A model generated the notes under the pieces. The model did no database searches. It was not told where the DNA came from and worked only from the letters and a program-made list of their open reading frames with translations. Shown here piece after piece: positions 8,906-17,489 of a DNA stretch of 64,000 nucleotides. The stretch is from Bacteroidia bacterium. GTDB taxonomy: Bacteria > Bacteroidota > Bacteroidia > B-17B0 > Aurantibacillaceae. Position 1 is the stretch's first letter; each line of letters starts with the position of its first letter. The position numbers and the translations under genes are program-made. The DNA lies in the NCBI GenBank assembly GCA_026414605.1, contig JAOAIP010000015.1, positions 1 to 64,000 of the forward strand, given 5' to 3'.

Positions 8906-9248
8906 CAGATTCAATCACCAAGTGCATTTTTTTATTGGGTATAAAATTAGCGAAAAAAACTCGTTGGGTGTATTAAATATAAGAGTTTTTTGTGGTCGGT
9001 TGTCAATAAAGAAACAGCAGAAGGATATACTTTTAATTCTTGTGCAATTTCTTTTTGTGTCTTATTACAAAATAATAGAGTGTGAATTTTAATTCTGTCA
9101 CCTTTGCTTAATTGTTGATATTTGCATCCCATAGGGGTAATAATTTACCAAACCAAACAAAGGACAAGGGTAAGGTGAGTTTTCTCTCCTGTCTCCTTTA
9201 TTTGAAAAATGTTTTTTAAAAAATTACACTTCTTTAGTTGAAAGTTCA
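8906..9248 (-). mobile_element. Internally deleted IS30-like element, copy B
   Basis: About 343 bases with both ends present. The left end reads CAGATTCAATCACCAAGTGC, and the right end, read inwards, is the imperfect match AACTTTCAACTAAAGAAGTG. An ORF at 8947-9132 encodes the IS30 helix-turn-helix segment; it loses frame at the deletion junction and ends after KLLYLIHPTSFFR. The element sits between the small gene at 8426-8872 and an Rhs fragment. Confidence 0.8.
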
Positions 9249-9395
9249 CGGTGTTTGGGGTGTCTATGTCGTTGGTAAAGGTTGCTGCACTCACGAAATC
9301 ATTTACATACTCCAACCTGTTATTCCCTGCATAATAATTATACTTTAAACTATCCGTCACGCTTGCCTCGGCGTATCTTAATAAATTGAGTAAAA
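9243..9395 (-). pseudogene. Rhs core fragment, unit B
   Basis: The minus strand encodes LRYAEASVTDSLKYNYYAGN then NRLEYVNDFVSAATFTNDID, the longest Rhs core piece in the window. The reading frame runs into the deleted IS30 element (TVNFQLKKCNF...), giving a 71-codon ORF at 9145-9360. An in-frame stop lies just upstream of the fragment. It is the best preserved sign that this array derives from an Rhs locus. Confidence 0.75.
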
Positions 9396-9416
9396 TTTAT
9401 TTTTGGAAAATAAAAA

Positions 9417-9779
9417 TCATTCATTTGATTTTGAATTAAATATTTTGTTTGAAATATTAAACTTCCTTAAAACCAAATAAATAAAACTCACAATGATAAA
9501 ACAAAATAACCAAATGATTACAAACCATATAAATGATACCGATAATAGCCAAAAAACAAATTCTGGAGGTACAGGTTCATTTGTATCAACTATCATTTCA
9601 AAACCATACAAAAATCCTAATGGCAATAAAAGGAATTCTCCTATTTCATTCATCTTAATCAACCCTAATAATACTAATGCAAACCTTTCATGTGAAATAA
9701 TCATTATAAGAATTAGTAAATATATAACAACAACTCCTAAACTTAAAAATAATAATCTTTTTTTAATATTTTGGGCCAT
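9417..9779 (-). CDS. Unknown small polytopic membrane protein (cassette C)
   Basis: A 120-residue protein with three or four hydrophobic segments: about residues 10-28, a weaker pair around 33-62, and 78-104 (FVFWLLSVSFIWFVIIW...). A positively charged tail follows. No family is recognised. The ATG at 9779 lies about 13 bases after the end of deleted IS30 copy C, and the gene ends about 20 bases before Rhs fragment B, so the cassette is compact. A membrane immunity protein is possible from context; nothing in the sequence proves it. Confidence 0.55.
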   Translation of the reverse strand: MAQNIKKRLLFLSLGVVVIYLLILIMIISHERFALVLLGLIKMNEIGEFLLLPLGFLYGFEMIVDTNEPVPPEFVFWLLSVSFIWFVIIWLFCFIIVSFIYLVLRKFNISNKIFNSKSNE

Positions 9780-9791
9780 ATTTCGAAAATG

Positions 9792-10135
9792 ACAGATTCA
9801 ATCACCAAGTGCAATTTTTTATTAGGCATAAAATTAGCGAAAAAAACTCGTTGGGGGTATTAAATTTAAAGGTTTTTCATGGTCAGTTGTCAATAAAAAA
9901 ATGGCAGAAGGATGTACTTTTAATTCTTGTGCAATTTCTTTTTGTGTCTTATTACAAAATAATAGAGTGTGAATTTTAATTCTGTCACCTTTGCTTAATT
10001 GTTGATATTTGCATCCCATAGGGGTAATAATTTACCAAACCAAAAAAGGACAAGGGTAAGGTGAGTTTTCTCTCCTGTCTCCTTTATTTGAAAAATGTTT
10101 TTTTAAAAAATTACACTTCTTTAGTTGAAAGTTCA
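9792..10135 (-). mobile_element. Internally deleted IS30-like element, copy C
   Basis: About 344 bases, both termini present, closely similar to copies A, B and E. The helix-turn-helix ORF lies at 9834-10019. The distal terminus reads TATGAACTTTCAACTAAAG on the minus strand and is shared with copy E at 50 kb, which suggests that the outer end of the element includes these bases. Confidence 0.8.
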
Positions 10136-10200
10136 TAGTGTTTTGGTTGTCTATGTCGTTGGTGAAGGTTGTCAATTCACTACATCATTCAAGTTTTCTC
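10136..10200 (-). pseudogene. Rhs core fragment, unit C, degraded
   Basis: The minus strand retains NDVV and then, in a shifted frame, the codons for TNDIDNQN seen in the other two units. About ten bases are missing between the two parts, which breaks the frame. The fragment lies between the lipoprotein gene at 10227 and deleted IS30 copy C. Confidence 0.6.
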
Positions 10201-10226
10201 ATCTTTAATTTTCAATATTATTTAGA

Positions 10227-10694
10227 TTATTCCAAACTAAATGGCTTTTCTCTTATGAGTGAGCATTTCGAAAGTTTAATATATGTCTTCTCATTAAACA
10301 AATCCATTTTATTCAAACCATTCTCAAAATAAAATCTCACTTGAAAGGTATCTTTAAGTATTTCATCATTAGTATAAAACTTAATAAAAAATGTATTCTC
10401 TTTTTGAATTAATATCCATCCTGTATTTCCATGATTTCTCCTCTGCTTTTTTACTAATTTCCAATCTATTTCACCTGTTTCCTTATTTCTAAAAATTCTT
10501 ATTGGCAACCCACATCTATTTTCATCAATAAAATCTATTCCATTATTCAAGTATTCTGTAAACACATCTTGATTTTTGTAATAAATTACTTCAATTAACC
10601 ATTCCGTTCCACTTTCTAAATGCCTATAAACCTTTTGCTTTTTTGAACAAGAATAAGCAAATATAATAATCATTATTAAAAGCCAAACTCTCAT
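10227..10694 (-). CDS. Unknown lipoprotein (cassette D)
   Basis: A 155-residue protein from the ATG at 10694; the frame is open further upstream but that part is the end of the deleted IS30 copy D. The N-terminus MRVWLLIMIIIFAYSCSKKQ is a lipoprotein signal with the cysteine in YSC. The rest is polar, with many aromatic residues, and matches no family I know. The 17 or so bases before the start and the first three codons are nearly identical to those of the gene at 50839, after which the two genes diverge completely. In context it could be an immunity lipoprotein; that is not shown. Confidence 0.6.
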   Translation of the reverse strand: MRVWLLIMIIIFAYSCSKKQKVYRHLESGTEWLIEVIYYKNQDVFTEYLNNGIDFIDENRCGLPIRIFRNKETGEIDWKLVKKQRRNHGNTGWILIQKENTFFIKFYTNDEILKDTFQVRFYFENGLNKMDLFNEKTYIKLSKCSLIREKPFSLE

Positions 10695-10713
10695 TTTTCC
10701 ACTTTTTTTATAG

Positions 10714-10794
10714 ACAGATTCAATCACCAAGTGCAATTTTTTATTAGGCATAAAATTAGCGAAAAAAACTCGTTAGGTGTATTAAATTTAAGAG
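10714..10794 (-). mobile_element. Truncated IS30-like element, copy D
   Basis: Only the terminal 80 bases of the element remain, from CAGATTCAATCACCAAGTGC to the segment encoding the transposase C-terminus. The match stops at 10794, where the dispersed palindromic repeat begins at 10795 without a gap. The helix-turn-helix half is absent. Confidence 0.75.
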
Positions 10795-11005
10795 CAATGG
10801 ACTTTAGTCCGTTGACCATAAGATAGAAACAAAATGAGTTCCGCAAGAACGAATCATTTTTGATAATTAAATATGATCCGAGCCAATGGCTCTTTGTTGG
10901 GTTTGGATTTATTTCGGACGGACTGAAGTCCATCCTTACAATACAAAGGAAGTCGTGCCTACGGCACTTTTTCTTTATCATAAATACTAACACCTTAAAA
11001 AAATT
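10795..11005. repeat. Dispersed palindrome-rich repeat, copy 2
   Basis: About 210 bases closely similar to 357-568, in the same orientation, with the same set of small palindromes (CAATGGACTTTAGTCC, GGACGGACTGAAGTCC, GTGCCTACGGCAC). Its left edge is fused exactly to the truncated IS30 copy D. The remaining bases up to the xth promoter hold no gene. Confidence 0.75.
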
Positions 11006-11085
11006 GCCAGAGTTTTTATCCTATTTGGCTTTATATTTGTAAAAATTACATACAATTAAACACTCATCGTTAATCATTATTTTTC

Positions 11086-11093
11086 TATTTTTG
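11086..11093 (+). promoter_or_regulatory. Putative -7 box TATTTTTG for xth
   Basis: TATTTTTG fits TAnnTTTG and ends 11 bases before the ATG at 11105, so the transcript leader would be only a few bases long. Confidence 0.55.
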
Positions 11094-11104
11094 CACCGAT
11101 TCTT

Positions 11105-11863
11105 ATGAAGATTATTACCTATAATGTCAATGGTCTTAGATCTGCTATTAGCAAAGGATTTTTTGATTGGTTGAAAATTGAAAATCCTGATATTATTGGA
11201 CTTCAAGAAATAAAAGCCCGCCCAGAAGATATAGGCACTTTTGAATTAGAAATGATGGGATATCATCATTATTGGTTTCCTGCACAAAAGCCAGGTTACA
11301 GCGGCGTAGCAGTATTTACAAAAATTAAACCATTAAGCGTTCAATATGGTTGTGAAAATGCTTTGTATGACAAAGAAGGACGTTTTTTAAAATTGGATTT
11401 TGAAGATTTTTCTTTTATTAATGCGTATCATCCAAGTGGAAGTAGCGGACCAGAAAGACAAGATTTTAAAATGCAATGGCTTGAATATTTTTTAGATTAT
11501 GTCAATCAATTGAAAAAAAAGTATCCAAAAATGATTCTCAGTGGCGACTACAATATCTGCCATAAAGAAATAGATATTCATAGCCCCCATAAACACGAGA
11601 ATATGTCAGGATTTTTACCTGAAGAAAGGGCTTGGTTTGACAGATATTTAGAATGTGGCTATACCGATGCTTTTAGAGTATTTAATCAACAAGCACATCA
11701 ATATACTTGGTGGAGTTATAGATCGAATGCACGATCTAAGAATTTAGGTTGGAGAATCGATTATCATATTGTTACAAATGAATTAAAAAAACATTTGAAA
11801 CATTCAAAGATACTTTCGGATGTAGTGCATAGCGATCATTGTCCTGTAGTATTAGAACTCTGA
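11105..11863 (+). CDS. xth: Exodeoxyribonuclease III
   Basis: A 252-residue AP endonuclease/3'-5' exonuclease of the ExoIII family, acting in base excision repair in the cytoplasm. Family motifs are in order: YNVNGLRSA at the N-terminus (metal-binding asparagine), LQEIKA with the metal-binding glutamate near 37, the catalytic GDYN near 150, RIDY near 222 and the terminal SDHCPV with the catalytic Asp-His pair. Length is normal for the family (250-270). It ends three bases before the acceptor stem of tRNA-Pro, so the two may share a transcript. Confidence 0.95.
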   Translation: MKIITYNVNGLRSAISKGFFDWLKIENPDIIGLQEIKARPEDIGTFELEMMGYHHYWFPAQKPGYSGVAVFTKIKPLSVQYGCENALYDKEGRFLKLDFEDFSFINAYHPSGSSGPERQDFKMQWLEYFLDYVNQLKKKYPKMILSGDYNICHKEIDIHSPHKHENMSGFLPEERAWFDRYLECGYTDAFRVFNQQAHQYTWWSYRSNARSKNLGWRIDYHIVTNELKKHLKHSKILSDVVHSDHCPVVLEL

Positions 11864-11865
11864 TA

Positions 11866-11941
11866 CGGGATGTAGCGCAGTTGGTAGCGCACCACGTTCG
11901 GGACGTGGGGGTCGCTGGTTCGAGTCCAGTCATCCCGACCA
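11866..11941 (+). tRNA. tRNA-Pro (anticodon CGG)
   Basis: A full cloverleaf is visible. The acceptor arms CGGGATG and CATCCCG pair, followed by A and an encoded CCA. The D arm is GCGC-AGTTGGTA-GCGC. The anticodon stem CCACG/CGTGG encloses the loop TTCGGGA, giving anticodon CGG. The T arm is CTGG-TTCGAGT-CCAG. It reads codon CCG. Confidence 0.95.
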
Positions 11942-11999
11942 TTGTTTTAGTTATATTATCAAAAGTCCTTCAAGTATTCTGTTATAACAATTGATTGAT

Positions 12000-13076
12000 T
12001 TATTGTGCTACAACATTTTTTTGATTGCTGATAATAGACAATTGTTGTGCAGTTTTTTGTGCTAACTCAATAAAGTAGTGGGCTAACTTATCATTTTTGA
12101 TTACAGATGGAACGCCTTCATCGGCGTTTTCACGAATACTTTGAATAAGTGGTATTTGTGCTAACAATGGTAGTCCCGTTGATTCTGCTAAGGATTTAAT
12201 GCCTTCTTTCCCAAAAATGTAATACTTATGATCGGGTAATTCTTCGGGTGTAAACCAAGCCATATTTTCTACTAATCCTATAATAGGTACATTGATTTGT
12301 GGTAATTGAAATAATCCAATGGCTTTTTTAGCATCGGCAATAGCCACCTTTTGTGGAGTACACACAACAATAGCACCACTCAATGGTATTTGCCCACAAA
12401 GTGTAATTTGAATATCCCCTGTACCTGGAGGTAAATCTACAATCAAATAATCTAACTCGCCCCATACAGTATCATAGAACAACTGTTGTAATGCTTTTGA
12501 AACCATTGGTCCTCGCAAAGCAATGGGCTGATCTTCCTTTGCCATAAAACCAATAGAATTCAACTTTATACCATAAGCCACCACTGGCGCCATTTTTCTT
12601 TGCCCTTCAAACTCAGCAGGACCGGGCATTTCTTCTTCTACACCAAAGATAATGGCTTGAGACGGTCCATAAATATCGGCATCCAATAGACCTACTTTTG
12701 CACCAAGTTGTTGAAGGGCTAAAGCGAGATTAGCAGAAATTGTACTTTTCCCAACTCCACCTTTGCCAGATGCAACGGCTATAATATGTTTGACATCTCT
12801 TAACGTGCTATTTTCTTTGACGATATTGCTTCTAACTTTGGAAGTTACTTCTATTTCTACAATAGCATCTTTGTTGACAAATTCTTTAATAGCATTAATG
12901 CAAGCATTTTTTAATACTTCTTTTAATGGACAAGCAGGAGTAGTAAGTTCTAATTTAAATCTTACTTTATTTCCTTCTATTTCCAAATCCTTGACCATTC
13001 CTAAACTTACAATATCCTTTTTCAAATCAGGATCTTCCACATTTTTGAGTGCTTCTAATATCTCATTTGTGTTCAT
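12000..13076 (-). CDS. mrp: Mrp/ApbC-family iron-sulfur carrier ATPase
   Basis: A 358-residue protein with an N-terminal MIP18/DUF59 domain (about residues 5-80; IVSLGMV, CPL motif) and a ParA-like P-loop ATPase domain. The deviant Walker A is SGKGGVGKST at about 103-112, followed by DADIYGPS and DLPPGTGD. The family loads iron-sulfur clusters onto apoproteins. The CxxC pair that many Mrp proteins carry near residue 270 is absent: the segment reads ENMAWFTPEELPDHKYYIFG. Cluster binding, if any, must use other residues. Transcribed convergently with xth/tRNA-Pro from its own promoter box. Confidence 0.93.
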   Translation of the reverse strand: MNTNEILEALKNVEDPDLKKDIVSLGMVKDLEIEGNKVRFKLELTTPACPLKEVLKNACINAIKEFVNKDAIVEIEVTSKVRSNIVKENSTLRDVKHIIAVASGKGGVGKSTISANLALALQQLGAKVGLLDADIYGPSQAIIFGVEEEMPGPAEFEGQRKMAPVVAYGIKLNSIGFMAKEDQPIALRGPMVSKALQQLFYDTVWGELDYLIVDLPPGTGDIQITLCGQIPLSGAIVVCTPQKVAIADAKKAIGLFQLPQINVPIIGLVENMAWFTPEELPDHKYYIFGKEGIKSLAESTGLPLLAQIPLIQSIRENADEGVPSVIKNDKLAHYFIELAQKTAQQLSIISNQKNVVAQ

Positions 13077-13112
13077 ACGATTAATTTTTATTTGTGATTA
13101 TTTAATAGGGGA

Positions 13113-13120
13113 CAAAAGTA
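13113..13120 (-). promoter_or_regulatory. Putative -7 box TACTTTTG for mrp
   Basis: On the minus strand TACTTTTG fits TAnnTTTG and ends 36 bases before the mrp ATG at 13076. Confidence 0.5.
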
Positions 13121-13287
13121 AGGACTATTTTGCTTGATAATTCTTTTTATTGATTTAAATCTCGCTTTTATTTGGGGAAAATAGAAAGTAAAAATAAAGA
13201 TATTTTGGGCGAATATTTGAGTTTCACTCGTCCGCTTTATTCTTACCTATCTACGATAAATTAGAACGAAAAAATAATGAGATGTAT

Positions 13288-16134
13288 TTATCTTTTCACC
13301 ACTACTTTATTTGTAAACACATTTCCTTCATTATCAGAATAATGAACAATATACACACCTTCTGCTACATTAGAAAAATCAATAGAAAGCACATTGTCAG
13401 AAAGTTTTTGAATAGGTAAAGAAAGAGATTGACCAAAGAGGTTGGTGATTTTGAGTGTGTAAGTATTTTCTATGTGGATAGGCAGTTGAAGATGAACAAG
13501 AGAGGAAGTGGGATTGGGGAAGAGAGTGGAAGTGGCTGCACGTGACGAGTATTGAGTAAAAGAATAAGTGTTTAATGCCCCCTCTGAATTTTCAGGAAGC
13601 GTTTTGGAATCAGAGGGATTGGAAGAGGAGAGTCGTTGAGCAGGTGGACAATCAAAGGGATCAATATATGCTCTGAACGTTGAACCTGCTTTTGCAGAGA
13701 AGCCATCTTTTAGAACAATTTTATTGCCTGCTCTGAAAGTGATGTTGGCATTGGGTCCTACTACAAAATCTCCTACGGCTGTTTTAGGAGTAACGTTTTT
13801 TCCGGCGGTAATTGAATTTCTTGCTTCAAATTGGTCTGCGTCTGAGGGAAGATTTTGGAGAGGATAGGTTTCATTTTGGAGATACAAATCAGCCGGTGCA
13901 ATTTCATTCATAATAAAGTTGATGTTGTCGTCTGTTATTTCTACGTGTTGTTGGTTATTATCGGGGGCGTAGAGAACTTTGAATGGAGTATGTACGGGAT
14001 TTTTCACATAACATATATTAGGATGTGGAATATAGTTGGAATAAGAGCTATTAAATATCCATTGCAAGTTAATATGAGGATTATAAACAGAATGGCCAAA
14101 TTGTTGAAAAGAAAGTGCTTCTACAACACTTTTTTTAATAGATAAGGCACTGATAGTTGGGACAAAACAATGTTTTCCGTCATCTTCTGCATTTCCTCCT
14201 TGAAATACGATGCTTTTATTTCCGCGCCTATAACCCCCAGGTGCATTGTCAATCTTTATACCTACAGCATTATTTGAAATATGTATATATGTTGGCATTC
14301 CTGCTATACAAATTTCAAGTCGGGCATCTACAGAAGTTGAATAATAATCAGTAATAGAGTATGTTTCAGCAAATACTTTTCCTTTAAATGGTAACCCGCT
14401 CCCTTTTATACAACATGTGTTAAGTTCTAACATTTTCGCACCCGCTGAAAAACCAAAAAGATACCCTTTGCTACTTCCATTCGCAATAGCAATGGAATTT
14501 CTTATTTTTTTCGGAAAATAATTATGTGAATTTGAGCCAAAAGGAAAATTTAAATTAGGAGAATAATTGTTTGAAGAGTAACTGCTATTTGTATAGTGAT
14601 AGAGCAACATATTAGTTGCTGCGGGGCTGTTTAGAACTGATTTAGCATCTAATACGTCAGGTGATTTTGTTTCATTTGTTTCAGATAACCATTTAATAAG
14701 TAACTGGTCTCCAAAAGGGATATTAGCCCCATTGTGCGGAGAATCAAATGTTATCCAATCGCGCACCTGATGCTGTTCGGAATTTTGTTCCATTCCTATC
14801 AAAGCCATTCGTGTAATAAGCCCACCCATGCTCGCACCCGCTAAAATAATCTTATGTTTTCCGCTTTTATTCTGGTTTATCCAACGAATAACTTCTTCCA
14901 TAACAGTTGTATTAAAACTTAATGAAAAAGTGCTATACTTAAACTCCACATAAATCACATCAAAACCTTCATTATGTAACTTATTTATGAGTTGTGGGGC
15001 TTTCTTTAAGTTTTCGTAATCTAAATAACCATCTTTATCTAAATCTTTTTCCTTAATACATTGATTACAGGAATTATCTTGAACCGAACATAAACAACTT
15101 TCAATAGCACTTTTACCATCACCATTTTTAATAGTTTCCCAATTTAAACAACCGTAATTATATCTCGTTCCCTTGAGAGAATTATTAAGTATATATGAAG
15201 GGGTTCCTGGATCAAACCCTTCTACTAAGACAAAGGGTTTCTGAATAGTATAGGTTTGATTATTACAACTATAATAAACCGTTACTTTTGCAGTTGGGCA
15301 AGCATTTAAAACATAAACACTAGGTGGTGGAAAAGGTGGAATTTTTGGTATTGATATATTTTGACAATTTTGTTGAACACTAATTTCAGTACTGTATGTT
15401 CCTGCTGATGATGCTATGTTATACGTATTTCCTGATAAATGATCATTACTAAAAAGTTTTAATTGCCACAAGGAAGAATCATTGTTATTTTTTGTCCACA
15501 GTACTTTTAATGTATCCTGTGTATTTAATAAAAAAGGCGTTGTAAAAGGAGATAATATGGTATTATTATGTTTTATATAGACCTTATAAAGGTCAGTAGT
15601 ATCAGAAACTATGGAAAATAAAGGATGAAATAAAAGATACTCATTATTTTCTTCTGATGGAAGTAAAGGTGCAGCAACAAACAATCTTTTGGACTGATAC
15701 ATTTTGGATATATCATTAGTGTTTTCAATAAAATAACCATTTTGAAATAAAATATATCCTGAATCTAATGCAAAATCTGTAAAAGTAGTATAATCAATGG
15801 CTATAATTCCTGAAGGAATGAGTTGATATTGTTCATAAAAGAGTTGCGCAATTAAGAATAGCGAATCAATGTCCCGGATGGCTTGAATACCCTTTTTTTG
15901 TAAATTTTTTCCCCATAATTGATTAACAGTGATATATAATTCACTAAATTCTTTATGCCCAATGATTGATGGCAAATCCTTAGATAAATCCGTTGGAGAA
16001 AATAAAGGATGAGCCCATTTAGAAGAATCTAATTGGGAGAATGGATTTTGACTTTCCTGGGCTTTAATTCCAAAAGAATGGATAATAATTTTTATACAAA
16101 TCAAAAGCCCAAATATTTTTTTATTCCACCACAT
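13288..16134 (-). CDS. Secreted alpha/beta-hydrolase with T9SS type A tail
   Basis: About 948 residues from the ATG at 16134, which gives a signal peptide (MWWNKKIFGLLICI... ending IKAQ); the open frame itself reaches 16236. A serine-hydrolase nucleophile elbow, GASMGG, lies in ILAGASMGGLITRMA near residue 450, within a lipase/PGAP1-like fold segment that also has an acidic calcium-like loop (DLDKDGYLDYENL). A region near 780-830 with TAGKNVTP, FRAGNKIVLKDGF and GSTFRAYID is common just before sorting signals in this phylum. The last 80 residues are a type A sorting domain (LFPNPTSS, ITNLFGQ, GVYIVHY, VVVKR). It is probably a secreted esterase or lipase. Its start overlaps the end of the upstream gene by 14 bases, suggesting an operon. 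Confidence 0.85.
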   Translation of the reverse strand: MWWNKKIFGLLICIKIIIHSFGIKAQESQNPFSQLDSSKWAHPLFSPTDLSKDLPSIIGHKEFSELYITVNQLWGKNLQKKGIQAIRDIDSLFLIAQLFYEQYQLIPSGIIAIDYTTFTDFALDSGYILFQNGYFIENTNDISKMYQSKRLFVAAPLLPSEENNEYLLFHPLFSIVSDTTDLYKVYIKHNNTILSPFTTPFLLNTQDTLKVLWTKNNNDSSLWQLKLFSNDHLSGNTYNIASSAGTYSTEISVQQNCQNISIPKIPPFPPPSVYVLNACPTAKVTVYYSCNNQTYTIQKPFVLVEGFDPGTPSYILNNSLKGTRYNYGCLNWETIKNGDGKSAIESCLCSVQDNSCNQCIKEKDLDKDGYLDYENLKKAPQLINKLHNEGFDVIYVEFKYSTFSLSFNTTVMEEVIRWINQNKSGKHKIILAGASMGGLITRMALIGMEQNSEQHQVRDWITFDSPHNGANIPFGDQLLIKWLSETNETKSPDVLDAKSVLNSPAATNMLLYHYTNSSYSSNNYSPNLNFPFGSNSHNYFPKKIRNSIAIANGSSKGYLFGFSAGAKMLELNTCCIKGSGLPFKGKVFAETYSITDYYSTSVDARLEICIAGMPTYIHISNNAVGIKIDNAPGGYRRGNKSIVFQGGNAEDDGKHCFVPTISALSIKKSVVEALSFQQFGHSVYNPHINLQWIFNSSYSNYIPHPNICYVKNPVHTPFKVLYAPDNNQQHVEITDDNINFIMNEIAPADLYLQNETYPLQNLPSDADQFEARNSITAGKNVTPKTAVGDFVVGPNANITFRAGNKIVLKDGFSAKAGSTFRAYIDPFDCPPAQRLSSSNPSDSKTLPENSEGALNTYSFTQYSSRAATSTLFPNPTSSLVHLQLPIHIENTYTLKITNLFGQSLSLPIQKLSDNVLSIDFSNVAEGVYIVHYSDNEGNVFTNKVVVKR

Positions 16135-16657
16135 ATAATTTAAATTTTCCGCTTGCTGTTGAGTAGTAATAATAGATAGTATCTTTTCCCGTTCCATAAT
16201 CAACAATAACTGTTTGAGCACATACCAAATTGGCATTAAAGTAACCTTCTATCCAATTGTCCTCCCTTTGAGTAATCACCAAAGTACCTTGTTGTGTTGA
16301 AGAAGTAGTAAAGCATCCTATGTTTAAATAATTGGATGAAGGATAGTCTGAAAGTATATATGGCACTTGAACTTTAAGAGAATTATCCTTCAATTGTATT
16401 GAAATAGAGATTGGTACTTTTGATTCATCCTCAAATAATCTTGATACATACTCATAGTCATTCACTGATGTTTTTCTAATTTCTTCATTTTTCAATTTAG
16501 TAGGATATGTATAATATTTCTTATTTCCAAAAATTACTAAAGCCCCTCCATATTTATCATATAATTCATCAGTACCTATTTTCTTTTTCTTCAAAGTGCA
16601 TAAAGAAAAAAGAAGAACTACCAAACCCACACCTATTATTTTTATTTTCCTATTCAT
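16121..16657 (-). CDS. Unknown exported or lipoprotein, 178 residues
   Basis: The N-terminus has a basic start, a hydrophobic stretch (IIGVGLVVLLFSLC) and then a run of lysines. The cysteine at about residue 20 could be lipidated but the preceding FSL is a poor lipobox. The rest is beta-rich with two or three cysteines and matches no family I know. It overlaps the upstream gene by eight bases and the downstream hydrolase gene by 14, so the three are very likely cotranscribed and may act together at the envelope. Confidence 0.65.
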   Translation of the reverse strand: MNRKIKIIGVGLVVLLFSLCTLKKKKIGTDELYDKYGGALVIFGNKKYYTYPTKLKNEEIRKTSVNDYEYVSRLFEDESKVPISISIQLKDNSLKVQVPYILSDYPSSNYLNIGCFTTSSTQQGTLVITQREDNWIEGYFNANLVCAQTVIVDYGTGKDTIYYYYSTASGKFKLYVVE

Positions 16658-17471
16658 TTTTGTTCTTTTTTAGGAATTTCTCCATTGGTTTCTTAACGGA
16701 AAATATTCCATTTATCTCAAATAACCACCCCATGAAATATCCTTTGTTCTGATAAATCAAAGGTATGTAAGTTACAAAATAAGAACACCCCCAGTAAATT
16801 TTTTTATTATTGTTCCTCATTATTCTCACAGAGATAGTGGTTTCAATAGAAGTGTGCTCAAAAACTTCATAATATTCATCTAAGAATGTTCCAGATAACA
16901 CAGCGCCTGAATTTAAAATACTAGCAATTTTTTTTCCGGATACAAATCCTTTTGCTAATCCTATTGAAAAAGAAATGTAAAGGGAATTACTTTTATTATT
17001 ATCCCTTTTTTTATTAAAAATTTTCCACTTATCTACTAAAAGATATTCTCCTGTAACCCCACCAACATAGTGGGTATATCTTGTTTTACTTTCAAAATAA
17101 GGAACAGATGGAATAGGAGGTATGAATAAAAAATAACTTGCATCTAATGCAGTAGAAATGGAATACACTGTCTTTTTATCTACCTGATAAGCGTGGAGAA
17201 TATCAGGAGCGGTATGGTATCCATATAAACCTAATCTTAACTTTGAATTATAAGGATATAGAAATTCAATCTTGTTCATAAAAGACCAACATCCCCAGAA
17301 AAATATATTTCTAAAACCTAAACGGATAATCACATTATTATTTGAGAGTGATTTCTTCCAACCAATACTATCATAGTGAATACTTACATCTTTTCTCACC
17401 TCCTCACTCTGTGAGAATGATAAATTTGTCATTATCAAACATAGTATTACTAATACTATCTTCCTTATCAT
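16650..17471 (-). CDS. Unknown secreted protein, possibly an outer-membrane barrel
   Basis: A 273-residue protein with a signal peptide (MIRKIVLVILCLIMTNLSFS, cleaved near SQS). The mature part alternates polar and aromatic residues (IIRLGFRNIFFWGC, YISFSIGLAKGF, YWGCSYFVTYIPLIY), which fits a small outer-membrane beta-barrel, but no family is recognised. Its start codon lies 18 bases after the stop of the upstream fibre-like gene and its end overlaps the next gene by eight bases. Confidence 0.65.
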   Translation of the reverse strand: MIRKIVLVILCLIMTNLSFSQSEEVRKDVSIHYDSIGWKKSLSNNNVIIRLGFRNIFFWGCWSFMNKIEFLYPYNSKLRLGLYGYHTAPDILHAYQVDKKTVYSISTALDASYFLFIPPIPSVPYFESKTRYTHYVGGVTGEYLLVDKWKIFNKKRDNNKSNSLYISFSIGLAKGFVSGKKIASILNSGAVLSGTFLDEYYEVFEHTSIETTISVRIMRNNNKKIYWGCSYFVTYIPLIYQNKGYFMGWLFEINGIFSVKKPMEKFLKKNKNE

Positions 17472-17489
17472 TTGTTTATTCTTTTTCTT

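Noticed and set aside
9493-9792. Plus-strand 99-codon frame opposite the small membrane protein
   Set aside because: It is Asn/Thr/Lys-rich antisense reading of a hydrophobic minus-strand gene that has a better start and context.
7871-10794. A possible CRISPR array from regularly recurring repeats
   Set aside because: Repeats are about 340 bases with coding remnants of IS30, only four copies, and spacers are whole genes; no cas genes are present.
16134-16236. N-terminal extension of the T9SS hydrolase
   Set aside because: It lies inside the upstream gene, lacks a signal sequence, and the internal ATG at 16134 begins a normal signal peptide.
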